Below, piece by piece: positions 25,098 through 33,128 of a stretch of 64,000 nt of DNA. Numbering within the stretch: the stretch's first letter is position 1; each line of letters starts with the position of its first letter. A program made the position numbers and the translations under genes. The stretch is from positions 1-64,000 of the forward strand of contig JAXDJX010000003.1 of NCBI GenBank assembly GCA_034667405.1, written 5' to 3'. The notes under the pieces are model-generated. The model was given only the letters and a program-made list of their open reading frames with translations, had not been told where the DNA came from and did not search any database. This stretch comes from JANXVR01 sp034667405 (GTDB lineage: Bacteria; Actinomycetota; UBA4738; HRBIN12).

Positions 25098-25266
25098 CCG
25101 CCGTTCAGCTGCCGCGTTGACGCGCGCTGGGCGGCCGTGATCGGGGCGGCGGCGACGTCCGCAACCGTACCGAGCTTCGTGTGGTCGGCGACGACGGTGA
25201 CGGGGCCGTGGCAGCGAGGAGTTCGACGATCCGGGCGCGCCGTTCTGCGGGCAGCGGTTGCTCCAC
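25098..25266 (-). pseudogene. Remnant of a DeoR-family regulator
   Basis: On the minus strand a GTG at 25266 with an AAGGGGGAT ribosome site opens EQPLPAERRARIVELLAA, the N-terminal segment of DeoR regulators. In the next frame, directly after, VTVVADHTKLGTVADVAAAP matches the DeoR C-terminal signature (vvvlaDhSKfG..a....aPl). The roughly 200 residues between, including the helix-turn-helix wing and sugar-binding core, are missing, and the frame shifts at the VTV junction. This is best read as an internally deleted, frameshifted gene. The gap (25057-25361) shows nothing else. Confidence is moderate because both matches are short. Confidence 0.5.
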
Positions 25267-25361
25267 GCGCGGATCCCCCTTCCGTCGATGCGCGTTCCGA
25301 ACGGATCTGTGCGAAGTTTCCGCCCCGGCGCAGCCGAACGCAAGCCCCGACCGGGCCGCGT

Positions 25362-26027
25362 TTAGTCCTGTTGCTCGGGAACGATCCCGTCCACCGCATC
25401 GGACGGAGCAGCGGGCTCGGCCCCTTCCGCACTCACGACTGCGCGACGCTTCCGGCGGCCGGAGAGAGAGAGGTCTTCTTGATAGACGACCCACATCACC
25501 ACGGCCGACGCCGCGATCCCGGCCAATGGGATGGGCGCGTGCAGGAACGCAAGGATCCGCCCACCGCGTGGCGTTACGAACCACGCACTGCCTTGGACAT
25601 CCGCCAGCTTCGGACGCCAATCGTCGGCGGTCGGGTTGTTGTCCCCTTGGGTGATGAACCCAGTGGTGGCGGAGCCGCCGATGATCCGGTGGATGATCGT
25701 AAGCCCGACGCCGACGTCGCCGTGGGGAACCTCATACGCGATGACATCGCCGACGCCATACGACGACTGCTTGTGCGTGATCACCAGATCGCCCGTGTGA
25801 TACGTCGGGTCCATGCTGGTCCCCTGCACCATCACGAAGCTCGCCGTGCCACCCAGCCGAACCGGACGCAAGAAGGCGACCCATCCGACCACCACGAGGG
25901 AGAACACGACGGCAAACACGATGTTGCCTACCTTCGGCCGAGATCGCTTCTTCGTCCGAGCTCGACGAGGCGTAACGCGGTCGACCGGTGCGACATCGAT
26001 GAATCCGAAGTCGTTCGCGGCTTTCAT
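25362..26027 (-). CDS. sipW: Signal peptidase I, SipW/ER type
   Basis: A 221-residue membrane protease. The ATG at 26027 overlaps the stop of the DNRLRE gene by 4 bp; the frame upstream is spurious. A membrane helix (about 34-53) is followed by the catalytic Ser71 in QGTSMDPTYHTGDLVITH and the region VGDVIAYEVP, then IIHRIIGG with His113 where bacterial LepB would have Lys. This Ser/His arrangement marks the archaeal/ER type that includes SipW of Bacillus, which processes the TasA/TapA fibre proteins. A second hydrophobic helix (about 155-180) and an acidic tail follow. It is the last gene of a five-secreted-protein unit and is the likely processor of those proteins. Confidence 0.92.
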   Translation of the reverse strand: MKAANDFGFIDVAPVDRVTPRRARTKKRSRPKVGNIVFAVVFSLVVVGWVAFLRPVRLGGTASFVMVQGTSMDPTYHTGDLVITHKQSSYGVGDVIAYEVPHGDVGVGLTIIHRIIGGSATTGFITQGDNNPTADDWRPKLADVQGSAWFVTPRGGRILAFLHAPIPLAGIAASAVVMWVVYQEDLSLSGRRKRRAVVSAEGAEPAAPSDAVDGIVPEQQD

Positions 26028-26776
26028 GTTGCGTAGGTCACGATCAGCTGAGGCGCGTGTGGAATGCTCACCGCATCGGACGAGCCGAACGTCGCCGTCT
26101 TCGTCGGATTCGCATCTTCCGTGTCGTCGCGGATCATCCACCCGTTGTTCGTCATGGTCCCATTGACGAACTTCGTGACGTCCGTGGTCACGGTCCAGGA
26201 CACGTACTGTGCGGCCGTTGTGTAAGTGCAGACGCCGCCCCCGATGGAGACGCCATCTGTCCGGCTTGCACTCGACGGGTTGTTGATGGTGGTGCCGAAG
26301 GGTTGGTTGTTCCAGGTGATGGCGCCCTCGGTCCAGGCTGCCGTGGCCGGATAGATGTTCTCGGTCCGGCACGTCGTAGGGACCGCCGTCACCCACAGCC
26401 GAAGGGTTGATACGTGGACGGTGGCCGACGACGGGATGAGCGGACTGCATTGGGTGAGATCGAATCGCACGTAGGGACGGCGGTTCTTGTTGTTCGCCGT
26501 CTGGGCGTCCATGGTGCCGACTGCGCCGTTGTTCGTGGTCGCATTCTGCTGATCCACGTAGGAATCCACCATGGCGGTGCTGGCCGCGATGGTTCCGCTG
26601 AGCGTGCAGGTGCGGTACACCGTGAGATTGCCCGAGGCCACGGTGAGCCCAGCAGCAGACCCCGCCTGTGGCTGAGCGACTGTCGCGAGCCACAGCGCGA
26701 TCACGACGAGGAACGCCGTGCGCCCAAGCGGGATCCTTCGCACCCTAAGGCCCTGTGATCGAGACATCGATCTCAT
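26024..26776 (-). CDS. Secreted DNRLRE-domain protein
   Basis: A 250-residue secreted protein. The ATG at 26776 is preceded by AAGGA and overlaps the end of the LGAG-family gene 26745 by 32 bp. A long signal peptide (RVRRIPLGRTAFLVVIALWL to about 42) is followed by a single beta-sandwich of the DNRLRE/CBM96 type: AMVDSYVDQQNATTNNG, RPYVRFDLTQCSPLIPSSATV, TLRLWVTAVP and AAWTEGAITWNNQP. DNRLRE domains are found in cell-surface and adhesive proteins. Four Cys may form disulfides. No membrane anchor is present at the C-terminus, so it may be released or assembled on the surface. Confidence 0.88.
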   Translation of the reverse strand: MRSMSRSQGLRVRRIPLGRTAFLVVIALWLATVAQPQAGSAAGLTVASGNLTVYRTCTLSGTIAASTAMVDSYVDQQNATTNNGAVGTMDAQTANNKNRRPYVRFDLTQCSPLIPSSATVHVSTLRLWVTAVPTTCRTENIYPATAAWTEGAITWNNQPFGTTINNPSSASRTDGVSIGGGVCTYTTAAQYVSWTVTTDVTKFVNGTMTNNGWMIRDDTEDANPTKTATFGSSDAVSIPHAPQLIVTYAT

Positions 26777-27125
26777 CCGAATCCTTCATAAGGACGGTGG
26801 ACGCCAACGCGACCGTCATCGAACCGCCACCGCCCGGTACGGCAGCAATGCCGGTGCTGTTCGCGGTTCCGTTGTTGACCGTGACGGACAAGGATCCACC
26901 CCCACATGCGGCAGCGATCCCACTGATCGTGACGCTGCTGACGTTGTTTCCCGTGAGCACCTGCAGGACGGTGACGCCGTTCGTATCGCACATCGCCACG
27001 GCGCTCTTGCCCGCCCCCAGGCTCTGCGTGCCGGTGCTGAGACTGCTCGCGTGGCCGACGGTGGCGAACAGAGCGGCGGCCACGAGGGCCGCCGCTCCGA
27101 TGATCGTTCCGATCCTGCGTCGCAT
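26745..27125 (-). CDS. LGAG-family small secreted protein (divergent member)
   Basis: A 126-residue protein: MRRRIGTIIGAAALVAAALF signal region to about residue 27, then ASSLSTGTQSLGAGKSAVAMC. It shares with the three proteins upstream the LGAG-x-S-x-VA-x-C motif, a second Cys in AAACGGGSLSVTVNNG, and a final DVSITGP parallel to their HVVISG. It is Gly-rich (IAAVPGGGGSMTVALAS). No Shine-Dalgarno is visible, unlike the three paralogues, so translation may depend on upstream reading. Its end overlaps the DNRLRE start. Function unknown; part of a SipW-linked set. Confidence 0.8.
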   Translation of the reverse strand: MRRRIGTIIGAAALVAAALFATVGHASSLSTGTQSLGAGKSAVAMCDTNGVTVLQVLTGNNVSSVTISGIAAACGGGSLSVTVNNGTANSTGIAAVPGGGGSMTVALASTVLMKDSDEIDVSITGP

Positions 27126-27143
27126 GGTTTGGGGTCGGTCACG

Positions 27144-27171
27144 GTGAGACGGGCCCGATGGGCCGCCTCAC
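27144..27171. other. GC-rich hairpin between two LGAG genes
   Basis: GTGAGACGGGCCC and GGGCCGCCTCAC pair around GAT with one mismatch and one bulge. It lies between the stop at 27182 and the start at 27125. Its left arm is nearly the same sequence as the hairpin at 27623. It may set message stability or the protein ratio. Confidence 0.5.
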
Positions 27172-27181
27172 TGTGAGGGTC

Positions 27182-27586
27182 CTAGCCGCTGATCACCACG
27201 TGCAAGCCGGTGACTTCCGAGGCCTTGACTCCGGTGAAGGTGAACGCCTGCGTCGTGCCGACGCCGGTCGGCAGGGTCGCCGTCTGCTCGCCGAGTGACG
27301 CGTTCGAGGCGCCGGGTCCGGTTAGCGTCACGCGGATGGCCTTGCCGCCGCACTTGGGACCGGTCTCGTCCAAGCCGTTCACGGTCACCGTGGTGGCTTC
27401 ATAGCCGGGCAGGCCGCTCTGGTAGGTGGGCGCGTACGTCGCGTTGACCGCCGTCGACTGGCAAGCAGCGACAGCGCTCGTTCCGGCCCCGAGCGAATCG
27501 GAGGTGACGCTGAGGCTCGCCGCGAATCCGTAGACGGTCGCGAAGACCAGGATCCCGGCGGAGATGGCGGTGATGGTCCTTTTCAT
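27182..27586 (-). CDS. LGAG-family small secreted protein, copy 3
   Basis: A 134-residue protein from the ATG at 27586, which has AAGGAG eight bases upstream; the long frame beyond is spurious. A short signal (MKRTITAISAGILVFATVYG, likely cleaved near GFAA-S) is followed by SDSLGAGTSAVAACQ and a beta-rich body with PGYEATTVTVNGLDE, KCGGKAIRVTLTGPGASNAS and final LHVVISG. Two Cys about 40 residues apart can form a disulfide. It differs from the 27661 gene at 19 of 134 positions by my count. No known domain is recognised. A fibre or pilus-like subunit is a reasonable guess because of the SipW-type peptidase in the same unit. Confidence 0.85.
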   Translation of the reverse strand: MKRTITAISAGILVFATVYGFAASLSVTSDSLGAGTSAVAACQSTAVNATYAPTYQSGLPGYEATTVTVNGLDETGPKCGGKAIRVTLTGPGASNASLGEQTATLPTGVGTTQAFTFTGVKASEVTGLHVVISG

Positions 27587-27622
27587 GGATGGAGCTCCTT
27601 CTGGTCGGGGGGTTGCCACTCG

Positions 27623-27648
27623 GAGAGGCGGCCCGAGGGCCGCTTCTC
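27623..27648. other. GC-rich hairpin between two LGAG genes
   Basis: GAGAGGCGGCCC and GGGCCGCTTCTC form a 12-position stem around GA, with one imperfect pair on the minus-strand RNA. It lies between the stop of the 27661 gene and the start of 27586. The same arm sequence recurs at 27144. It may be an attenuator, an RNA-processing site or a stability element. Confidence 0.55.
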
Positions 27649-27660
27649 GGTGGAGAGTTC

Positions 27661-28065
27661 TTAGCCGCTGATGACGACGTGGACCCCGGTGACGCTCGCA
27701 GCAGACACACCCGAGAAAGTGAAGCCTTGGGTCGTGCCGGCACCGGTCGCCAGGGTGGCCGTCTGCTCGCCGAGGGATGCGTTCGAGGCGCCTGGGCCGG
27801 TGAGGGTGACGCGGATCGCCTTCCCACCGCACTTGGGAGCCGTCTCATCCAGGCCCGTCACGGTCACCGTGGTTGCTTCGTAGCCGGGGATAGTCGAGGA
27901 GTAGGTGGGCGTGTAGGTGACGTTCAACGCCGTCGACTGGCAGGCGGCGACCGCCGAGGTGCCGGCCCCCAGGGACGCGGACGTGACCGAGAGACTCGCA
28001 GCGAACCCGTAGACGGTCGCGAAGACCAGGATCCCGGCGAAGATGGCGGTGACGGTCCTCTTCAT
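27661..28065 (-). CDS. LGAG-family small secreted protein, copy 2
   Basis: A 134-residue protein from the ATG at 28065 (AAGGAG eight bases upstream; a GTG three codons earlier is in frame). The signal region MKRTVTAIFAGILVFATVYG is followed by SASLGAGTSAVAACQ, a beta-rich body with KCGGKAIRVTLTGPGASNAS, and final VHVVISG. It is exactly the same length as copy 3 and about 86% identical, so this is a recent duplication. The signal core is nearly invariant among copies 1-3 (AGI.VFATVYGFAASLSV), as expected if one peptidase recognises them all. Confidence 0.87.
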   Translation of the reverse strand: MKRTVTAIFAGILVFATVYGFAASLSVTSASLGAGTSAVAACQSTALNVTYTPTYSSTIPGYEATTVTVTGLDETAPKCGGKAIRVTLTGPGASNASLGEQTATLATGAGTTQGFTFSGVSAASVTGVHVVISG

Positions 28066-28105
28066 GTACTGCACTCCTTACTTGTTAAGGGAGCCGGGGG
28101 TCGGC

Positions 28106-28513
28106 CTACCCGCTGATGACGACGTGGATGTTCGTGACACTCGCTGCCGACACGTTCGAGCTGGTGAAGTCGGCGGTGAAGCTGGTTCCGGATCCGGGAG
28201 TGGTACCGGTCACTTCCCCCAGGGAGGCGTTCGACGCCCCAGGTCCGGTGAGCGTGACCTTGAAGGCCTTGTTCGGGCATTTCCCTGCGGTCGTGTCCAG
28301 TCCGCTAACCGTGACCACACCGACCTTGTACGCCGGGATGCTCGAGTCGTAGCTGACCGCGTAGGAGGCGGTGAGGGTGGCGTTCTGGCATGCGGCGACG
28401 GACGTGGTGCCCGATCCCAAGCTGGACGAGCTCACGCTGAGACTTGCTGCGAACCCGTAGACGGTTGCGAACACAACGATGCCCGCGAGTAATGCTGTGA
28501 GTGCTCGCTTCAT
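28106..28513 (-). CDS. LGAG-family small secreted protein, copy 1 (first gene of the locus)
   Basis: A 135-residue protein from the ATG at 28513 with AAGGAGG ten bases upstream. The signal region MKRALTALLAGIVVFATVYG, then SSSLGSGTTSVAACQ, KCPNKAFKVTLTGPGASNAS and final IHVVISG follow the family plan. It is more divergent than copies 2 and 3, especially between the two Cys (TASYAVSYDSSIPAYKV). It is the first gene of a minus-strand unit that runs down to the signal peptidase at 25362. The 156 bp upstream, to the thrC stop, must hold the promoter; I could not pick one. Confidence 0.85.
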   Translation of the reverse strand: MKRALTALLAGIVVFATVYGFAASLSVSSSSLGSGTTSVAACQNATLTASYAVSYDSSIPAYKVGVVTVSGLDTTAGKCPNKAFKVTLTGPGASNASLGEVTGTTPGSGTSFTADFTSSNVSAASVTNIHVVISG

Positions 28514-28650
28514 CTGTTGTCCGCCTCCTTGGCCCTCGTCTCACGATGTGACTACTTCCTCTGGCTAGAAGGAGTAATCGGCAGGGGAGCCAAAAGATGC
28601 ATACCCGAACAACGGTAAGAATCGGAAACGGGTTCGAACATACGGGGAGA

Positions 28651-28663
28651 GCCCCTGCGGGGC
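28651..28663. terminator. Short hairpin downstream of thrC
   Basis: GCCCC-TGC-GGGGC, a perfect 5-bp stem 7 bp after the thrC stop on the minus strand. There is no clear T-run. It probably helps end the ilvD-thrC message before the LGAG locus. Confidence 0.4.
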
Positions 28664-28669
28664 AGGCTG

Positions 28670-29911
28670 TCAGGCGTTGAGGAGGGACAGGAATTCGTCG
28701 AGATCGGGGGCCACGCTGTAGGTGGGCTCGAGGAAGCCCTCCAGGGCTTCGACGGTCTTGTAGCCGTTCCCCGTGATGTAGGCGACGGTCTCTTCGTCGG
28801 GGTCGATGACCCCCTTCTCGGCCATCCGCTTGAGGTTCGCCACCGTCACGCCCCCGGCCGTTTCCGTGAAGACGCCCTCGGTGGAGGCCAGGAGCTGGAT
28901 CCCCTCACGGATCTCCATCTCGGTACACCATTCGATGTGCCCACCCGTCTTGCGGGCTACCTCAACGGCGAAGATCCCGTCCGCCGGCGAACCGATGGCC
29001 AGCGATCGCGCGATAGTGCTCGGCTTGACCGGGGTGACCTCGCTTGCGCCGTCCTGGAACGCCTGGGCGACCGGGCGACATCCTTCCGGCTGGGCCCCCG
29101 AGACCCGGTAGGACTTCTCCTCGACGGCTCCGATGGCGATGAGTTCGCTGAAGGCACGGTGGATCTTCGTGAGGAGCGCGCCGGAGGCGACGGGGACCAC
29201 CACGTGGTCGGGTAGATGCCAGCCGAGTTGTTCGGCGGTCTCGAAGCCGAGCGACTTGGAGCCCTCCGCGTAATAGGGCCGCATGTTCACGTTGACGAAC
29301 GCCCACGGCAACGCTTCGGCCACCTCGGAGCACAGCCGGTTCACATCGTCGTAATTGCCTTTGACCGCCACCACTTTGGCGCCGTACGCCTCGGTGGCGA
29401 GGATCTTGGCGCGCTCCAGATCGTCCGGTACGAATACGTAGCACTCCAACTTGGCTTTGGCCGCGTGCGCTGCGGTCGCGTTGGCCAGGTTGCCGGTAGA
29501 CGCGCAACTCACCGCTTTGAAGCCGAACTCACGGGCCATGGTGACGGCCACCGAGACCACCCGGTCCTTGAACGAATTCGACGGGTTCACAGAATCGTCC
29601 TTGATCCACAGGTTCTTCAGGCCGAGCCGTTCGCCGAGGTTCTCCGCTTTCCGAAGTGGCGTGAACCCGGCGCCAAGATCGACACGTTCGATCCCGGGGC
29701 CACCGGGCAGGAGCTGCTCGTAGCGCCACAGGGAACGAGGGCCTGCGGCCGCATCGGCGCGGAACTTCTCCCCGTCGACGGACTGGAGGTCATACGCGGG
29801 CTCGAGCGGACCGAAGCACTCCTCGCAGATGGTGAGCGGTTCGACTGCGTATTGCTCGCCACAGATCCGACACTGCAGCGCCGCCGGCGTCGCGAACTTG
29901 GAGGATGTCAC
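28670..29911 (-). CDS. thrC: Threonine synthase
   Basis: A 413-residue PLP enzyme from the GTG at 29911, which overlaps the ilvD stop by 4 bp; the ATG-like start at 30001 would lie inside ilvD. An N-terminal zinc-ribbon-like segment (Cys14, Cys17, Cys29, Cys32) precedes the catalytic domain. NPSNSFKDRVVSVA (Lys near 113) holds the PLP lysine, with SCASTGNLANATAAH and VPVASGALLTKIH as phosphate-binding loops. It converts O-phosphohomoserine to threonine. The ilvD-thrC coupling joins the two ends of threonine to isoleucine synthesis in one operon. Confidence 0.95.
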   Translation of the reverse strand: MTSSKFATPAALQCRICGEQYAVEPLTICEECFGPLEPAYDLQSVDGEKFRADAAAGPRSLWRYEQLLPGGPGIERVDLGAGFTPLRKAENLGERLGLKNLWIKDDSVNPSNSFKDRVVSVAVTMAREFGFKAVSCASTGNLANATAAHAAKAKLECYVFVPDDLERAKILATEAYGAKVVAVKGNYDDVNRLCSEVAEALPWAFVNVNMRPYYAEGSKSLGFETAEQLGWHLPDHVVVPVASGALLTKIHRAFSELIAIGAVEEKSYRVSGAQPEGCRPVAQAFQDGASEVTPVKPSTIARSLAIGSPADGIFAVEVARKTGGHIEWCTEMEIREGIQLLASTEGVFTETAGGVTVANLKRMAEKGVIDPDEETVAYITGNGYKTVEALEGFLEPTYSVAPDLDEFLSLLNA

Positions 29912-31590
29912 CAGGTCACCGCCCCGTGATCGGCCGATCCGACGGCGCGGGCGTACTTCGCGAGCGCGCCCTGCGTGTACTTGGGCTCGGGAGCGGTCCA
30001 CGCCGCGCGCCGGGCGTCCAGGGTGGCGCTATCGACCTCGAGGTCGATGGTCCGGTTCGCCGCGTCGATGTGGATGGGGTCGCCCTCCTGGATGAGCGCG
30101 ATGGGTCCGCCCACACAGGCCTCCGGCGTGATGTGGCCGACGCTGATCCCTTTCGTGGCGCCGGAGAACCTCCCGTCCGTGATGAGCGCAACCTCTTTGC
30201 CCAGACCCGCCCCGGCTACGGCAGCGGTGACCGCGAGCATCTCGGGCATCCCCGGCGATCCCTTCGGCCCTTCGTAGCGGATCACCATCACGTCACCGGA
30301 CGTGATCTTGCCCTCCGCCAACGCGTGGAACGCCGCCGTCTCCGAGTCGAAGACGCGGGCGGGCCCGAGGAAGTCGAGGGTCGAAGATCCGGCGATCTTC
30401 ATGACCGAGCCATCGGGGGCGAGCGACCCACGCAGGATGGCGATACCACCGTCGGTGTGGATCGGCTCGCTCATCGGGCGGACCACATCGCCGTCCGGAG
30501 TGGGGACATCCATGGACGCGAGGTTCTCGGCGATCGTCTTTCCCGTCACCGTCATGCAGTCCCCACGGAGCAGCCCCGCATCGAGCAGTTCCTTCATGAC
30601 CACGGGCACGCCGCCCACACGGTCCAGATCACTCATGACGAACCGCCCCGCCGGCCGCACATCAACCAGGTGGGGCACTTGACGCGAGATGCGGTCGAAG
30701 TCATCGAGTTCGAGTTCGACGTGGGCCTCACGGGCCATCGCCAATAGATGGAGCACCGCGTTGGTGGAACCCGCGAGGGCCATGGTGACGGCGATCGCGT
30801 TCAAGAAGGCGTCTCGGGTCATGATGTCTCTCGGCAGGGGGCCACCCGTAGTGACCAACTCCGCCGCACGGATCCCACTCTCGCGGGCGAACACTTCTCG
30901 CCGATAGTCGACCGCCGGAGGCGACGCGCTGCCGGGGAGCGACATCCCGATGGCTTCCCCCACCGCCGCCATAGTGTTCGCGGTGTACATCCCTGCGCAA
31001 GAACCCGTCGTGGGGCACGCCGCCCGCTCCAGACCGAGCAGATCCTCGTCGGACATCGTGCCCTTCGCGTGAGAGCCGACCGCCTCGAAGACGTCCTGGA
31101 TGGTGACATCGCGGCCCTGATAGGTCCCGGGAAGGATGGTGCCCCCGTAGAGATAGACGGAATGCAGGTTCATCCTAGCCATGGCCATGAGCATGCCGGG
31201 CTCGGATTTGTCGCAGCCGGCGATCCCGACCAGGGCATCCATGCGTTCGGCGTGCAGCACCAATTCGACCGAATCGGCGATGAGGTCGCGGCTCATGAGG
31301 CTCGCTTTCATGCCCTCGTGTCCCATCGCGATCCCGTCGGACACGGCGATGGTGGTGAACTCGATGGGAACGCTGCCTCCCTGGCGGACGCCCTCCTTCG
31401 CGAGCGCCGCGAGCTTGTCCAGGTGGTAGTTGCAGGGAGTCACTTCGTTCCAGCTGGACGCGACGGCTACCTGCGGCTTGCCGAAGTCCTCCTCGGAGAA
31501 GCCGACGGCGCGCAGATACGAACGAGCGGGGGCGCGTTCCGGGCCCTCCGTGACCTCCCAGCTCCTGGGACGATCGTGCCCGCCTTCCAT
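29908..31590 (-). CDS. ilvD: Dihydroxy-acid dehydratase
   Basis: A 560-residue protein from the ATG at 31590 with ACAGGAGG nine bases upstream; the open frame beyond is spurious. This is the usual family length. Fe-S ligands are Cys53 in TPCNYH, Cys in AGCDKSEPGM and Cys in TTGSCAGMYTANTM. LITDGRFSGATKG and VGHITPEA near the C-terminus are family signatures. It dehydrates 2,3-dihydroxy acids to 2-keto acids in valine, leucine and isoleucine synthesis. The gene is divergent from 31695 with a 104-bp gap and coupled to thrC downstream. Confidence 0.97.
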   Translation of the reverse strand: MEGGHDRPRSWEVTEGPERAPARSYLRAVGFSEEDFGKPQVAVASSWNEVTPCNYHLDKLAALAKEGVRQGGSVPIEFTTIAVSDGIAMGHEGMKASLMSRDLIADSVELVLHAERMDALVGIAGCDKSEPGMLMAMARMNLHSVYLYGGTILPGTYQGRDVTIQDVFEAVGSHAKGTMSDEDLLGLERAACPTTGSCAGMYTANTMAAVGEAIGMSLPGSASPPAVDYRREVFARESGIRAAELVTTGGPLPRDIMTRDAFLNAIAVTMALAGSTNAVLHLLAMAREAHVELELDDFDRISRQVPHLVDVRPAGRFVMSDLDRVGGVPVVMKELLDAGLLRGDCMTVTGKTIAENLASMDVPTPDGDVVRPMSEPIHTDGGIAILRGSLAPDGSVMKIAGSSTLDFLGPARVFDSETAAFHALAEGKITSGDVMVIRYEGPKGSPGMPEMLAVTAAVAGAGLGKEVALITDGRFSGATKGISVGHITPEACVGGPIALIQEGDPIHIDAANRTIDLEVDSATLDARRAAWTAPEPKYTQGALAKYARAVGSADHGAVTW

Positions 31591-31694
31591 GTGGGGAAGC
31601 CTCCTGTCGCGTTTCCGGTGGATGAGGTCCCAAACCGTACCAATCGGCAGCGATCGCGCCACGGTCGCCGTCGCTCCCGGTACAGTCCTTGGCC

Positions 31695-33113
31695 ATGAAC
31701 GTGCCCCCCGACGCCGGACGGAGCTGGTGGCTCCGAGACGCCATGGCCGATCCCTCGCTGGCCGGTGAGCCGGCTCCCCCACTCACCACCGATACGCGGG
31801 CCGATGTGGTCATCCTGGGAGGCGGATTCACCGGGATGTGGACCGCGCTCCAGCTCAAGGAACGTGACCCCGGCCTGGACATCGTGATCCTCGAGCAGGA
31901 CATCTGCGGCGGTGGGCCGAGTGGGCGCAACGGCGGGTTCGTGAACAGCTGGTGGAGCGGCCTCAAACATGTGTGCGAGGACTTCGGCGACGAAGCCGCC
32001 CTCCGCCTCTGCCGCATGGGGGAAGACAGCGTGCAGGCGATCGGCGCCTTCTGCGCCGCGAACGAGATCGATGCCTGGTTCGCCCCCGACGGGGACCTCG
32101 GCTTCGCGACGTCCAGGGCCCAGATCGGCGAATGGGCGGACGTCATCATGACCGCCGAACGCCTGGGGATCGGGAATCAGTTCAGCGTCCTGACCACCGA
32201 GGAGAGCCGGGCGCTGGTGGATTCGCCGGTGGTCTTCGGCGGGGTGAAGACCACGCACGGGGCGACCGTGCAACCGGGGCGGCTGTCTCGCGGCATGCGC
32301 CGTGTTCTCCAAGCAAAGGGAGTTCGCATCTATGAAGGTTCGCCGGTGACGCGGTTCGGGGTCGGCGATCCCGCCGTCGCCGAGACACCGGGTGGGACCG
32401 TGCGCGCCGGTCAGGCGGTCATCGCACTCAACGCGTGGGCGGCGCATTGGAAGCGGTTCCGCCGGGCCATCACCGTGCGAGGCTCCTACATCGTGCTCAC
32501 CGAGCCCGCACCCGAGAAGCTCGAGGCGCTCGGCTGGACGAACGGGACCGGGCTCTGGGACTACCGTGCCGCCATCCATTACGTGCGGACCACCCCCGAC
32601 GGTCGGATCGCGTTCGGGATCGGCGGCATGCAGCCGAACCTGGCCCGCCGCATCGGCCCGCGGTTCGGGTGGGACGAACCGGCGATCCGTGTGGCGATCG
32701 GCGATCTCCACCGGATGTTCCCCACGTTCGCGGATGTCCCGCTCGCAGCGGCATGGGGAGGCCCCATCGACGTGGCCGGAAGCCATTGGCCGTTCTTCGG
32801 GACGATGGGCGCGGCGGGAAATATCCACTACGGCCTTGGGTACACCGGCAATGGCGTGGGGCCATCGCATCTGGGCGGTCGCATCCTGTCCGCCCGGATC
32901 TCGGGTGCCTCCGATGCCGCGCTCGACCTCCCGCTCGTGGACCTCGAGCCGTTGAAGTTCCCACCCGAGCCCATCCGTTCGCCGGGCGCCCTGATCGCGA
33001 ACACGGCGATCCGTCGAAAGGACGAGTTCGAGGACCGCGACGAGGAAGCGAACCCGTTCGTCGATTTCGTGGCGAAGCTCCCACGGCGCCTCGGCTACAA
33101 CCTGGGTCCGTAG
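31695..33113 (+). CDS. FAD-dependent amine/amino acid oxidoreductase (DAO family)
   Basis: A 472-residue protein from the ATG at 31695; a TTG two codons upstream is in frame. DVVILGGGFTGMWTALQL (about 37-54) is the FAD Rossmann motif, and GPSGRNGGFVNSWW and GATVQPGRLSRGMR are typical of DAO enzymes such as gamma-glutamylputrescine oxidase. The C-terminal YGLGYTGNGVGPSHLGGRIL closes the FAD site. It oxidises a C-N bond of an amine or amino acid. A TACAGT hexamer lies eight bases before the ATG, so the message may be leaderless. The substrate is unknown. Confidence 0.9.
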   Translation: MNVPPDAGRSWWLRDAMADPSLAGEPAPPLTTDTRADVVILGGGFTGMWTALQLKERDPGLDIVILEQDICGGGPSGRNGGFVNSWWSGLKHVCEDFGDEAALRLCRMGEDSVQAIGAFCAANEIDAWFAPDGDLGFATSRAQIGEWADVIMTAERLGIGNQFSVLTTEESRALVDSPVVFGGVKTTHGATVQPGRLSRGMRRVLQAKGVRIYEGSPVTRFGVGDPAVAETPGGTVRAGQAVIALNAWAAHWKRFRRAITVRGSYIVLTEPAPEKLEALGWTNGTGLWDYRAAIHYVRTTPDGRIAFGIGGMQPNLARRIGPRFGWDEPAIRVAIGDLHRMFPTFADVPLAAAWGGPIDVAGSHWPFFGTMGAAGNIHYGLGYTGNGVGPSHLGGRILSARISGASDAALDLPLVDLEPLKFPPEPIRSPGALIANTAIRRKDEFEDRDEEANPFVDFVAKLPRRLGYNLGP

Positions 33114-33128
33114 TCACCCGGTGGCGCG

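Noticed and set aside
25362..26693. A 443-residue protein as one gene with the signal peptidase at its end
   Set aside because: The front half is the DNRLRE gene read out of frame. The true peptidase starts at the ATG at 26027 with an ATGA overlap.
28514..28669. A riboswitch or flagellar-type sigma promoter (GCCGATTA on the minus strand) before the LGAG locus
   Set aside because: No c-di-GMP or other riboswitch core was found, and the GCCGATTA lacks a TAAA box at the right distance.
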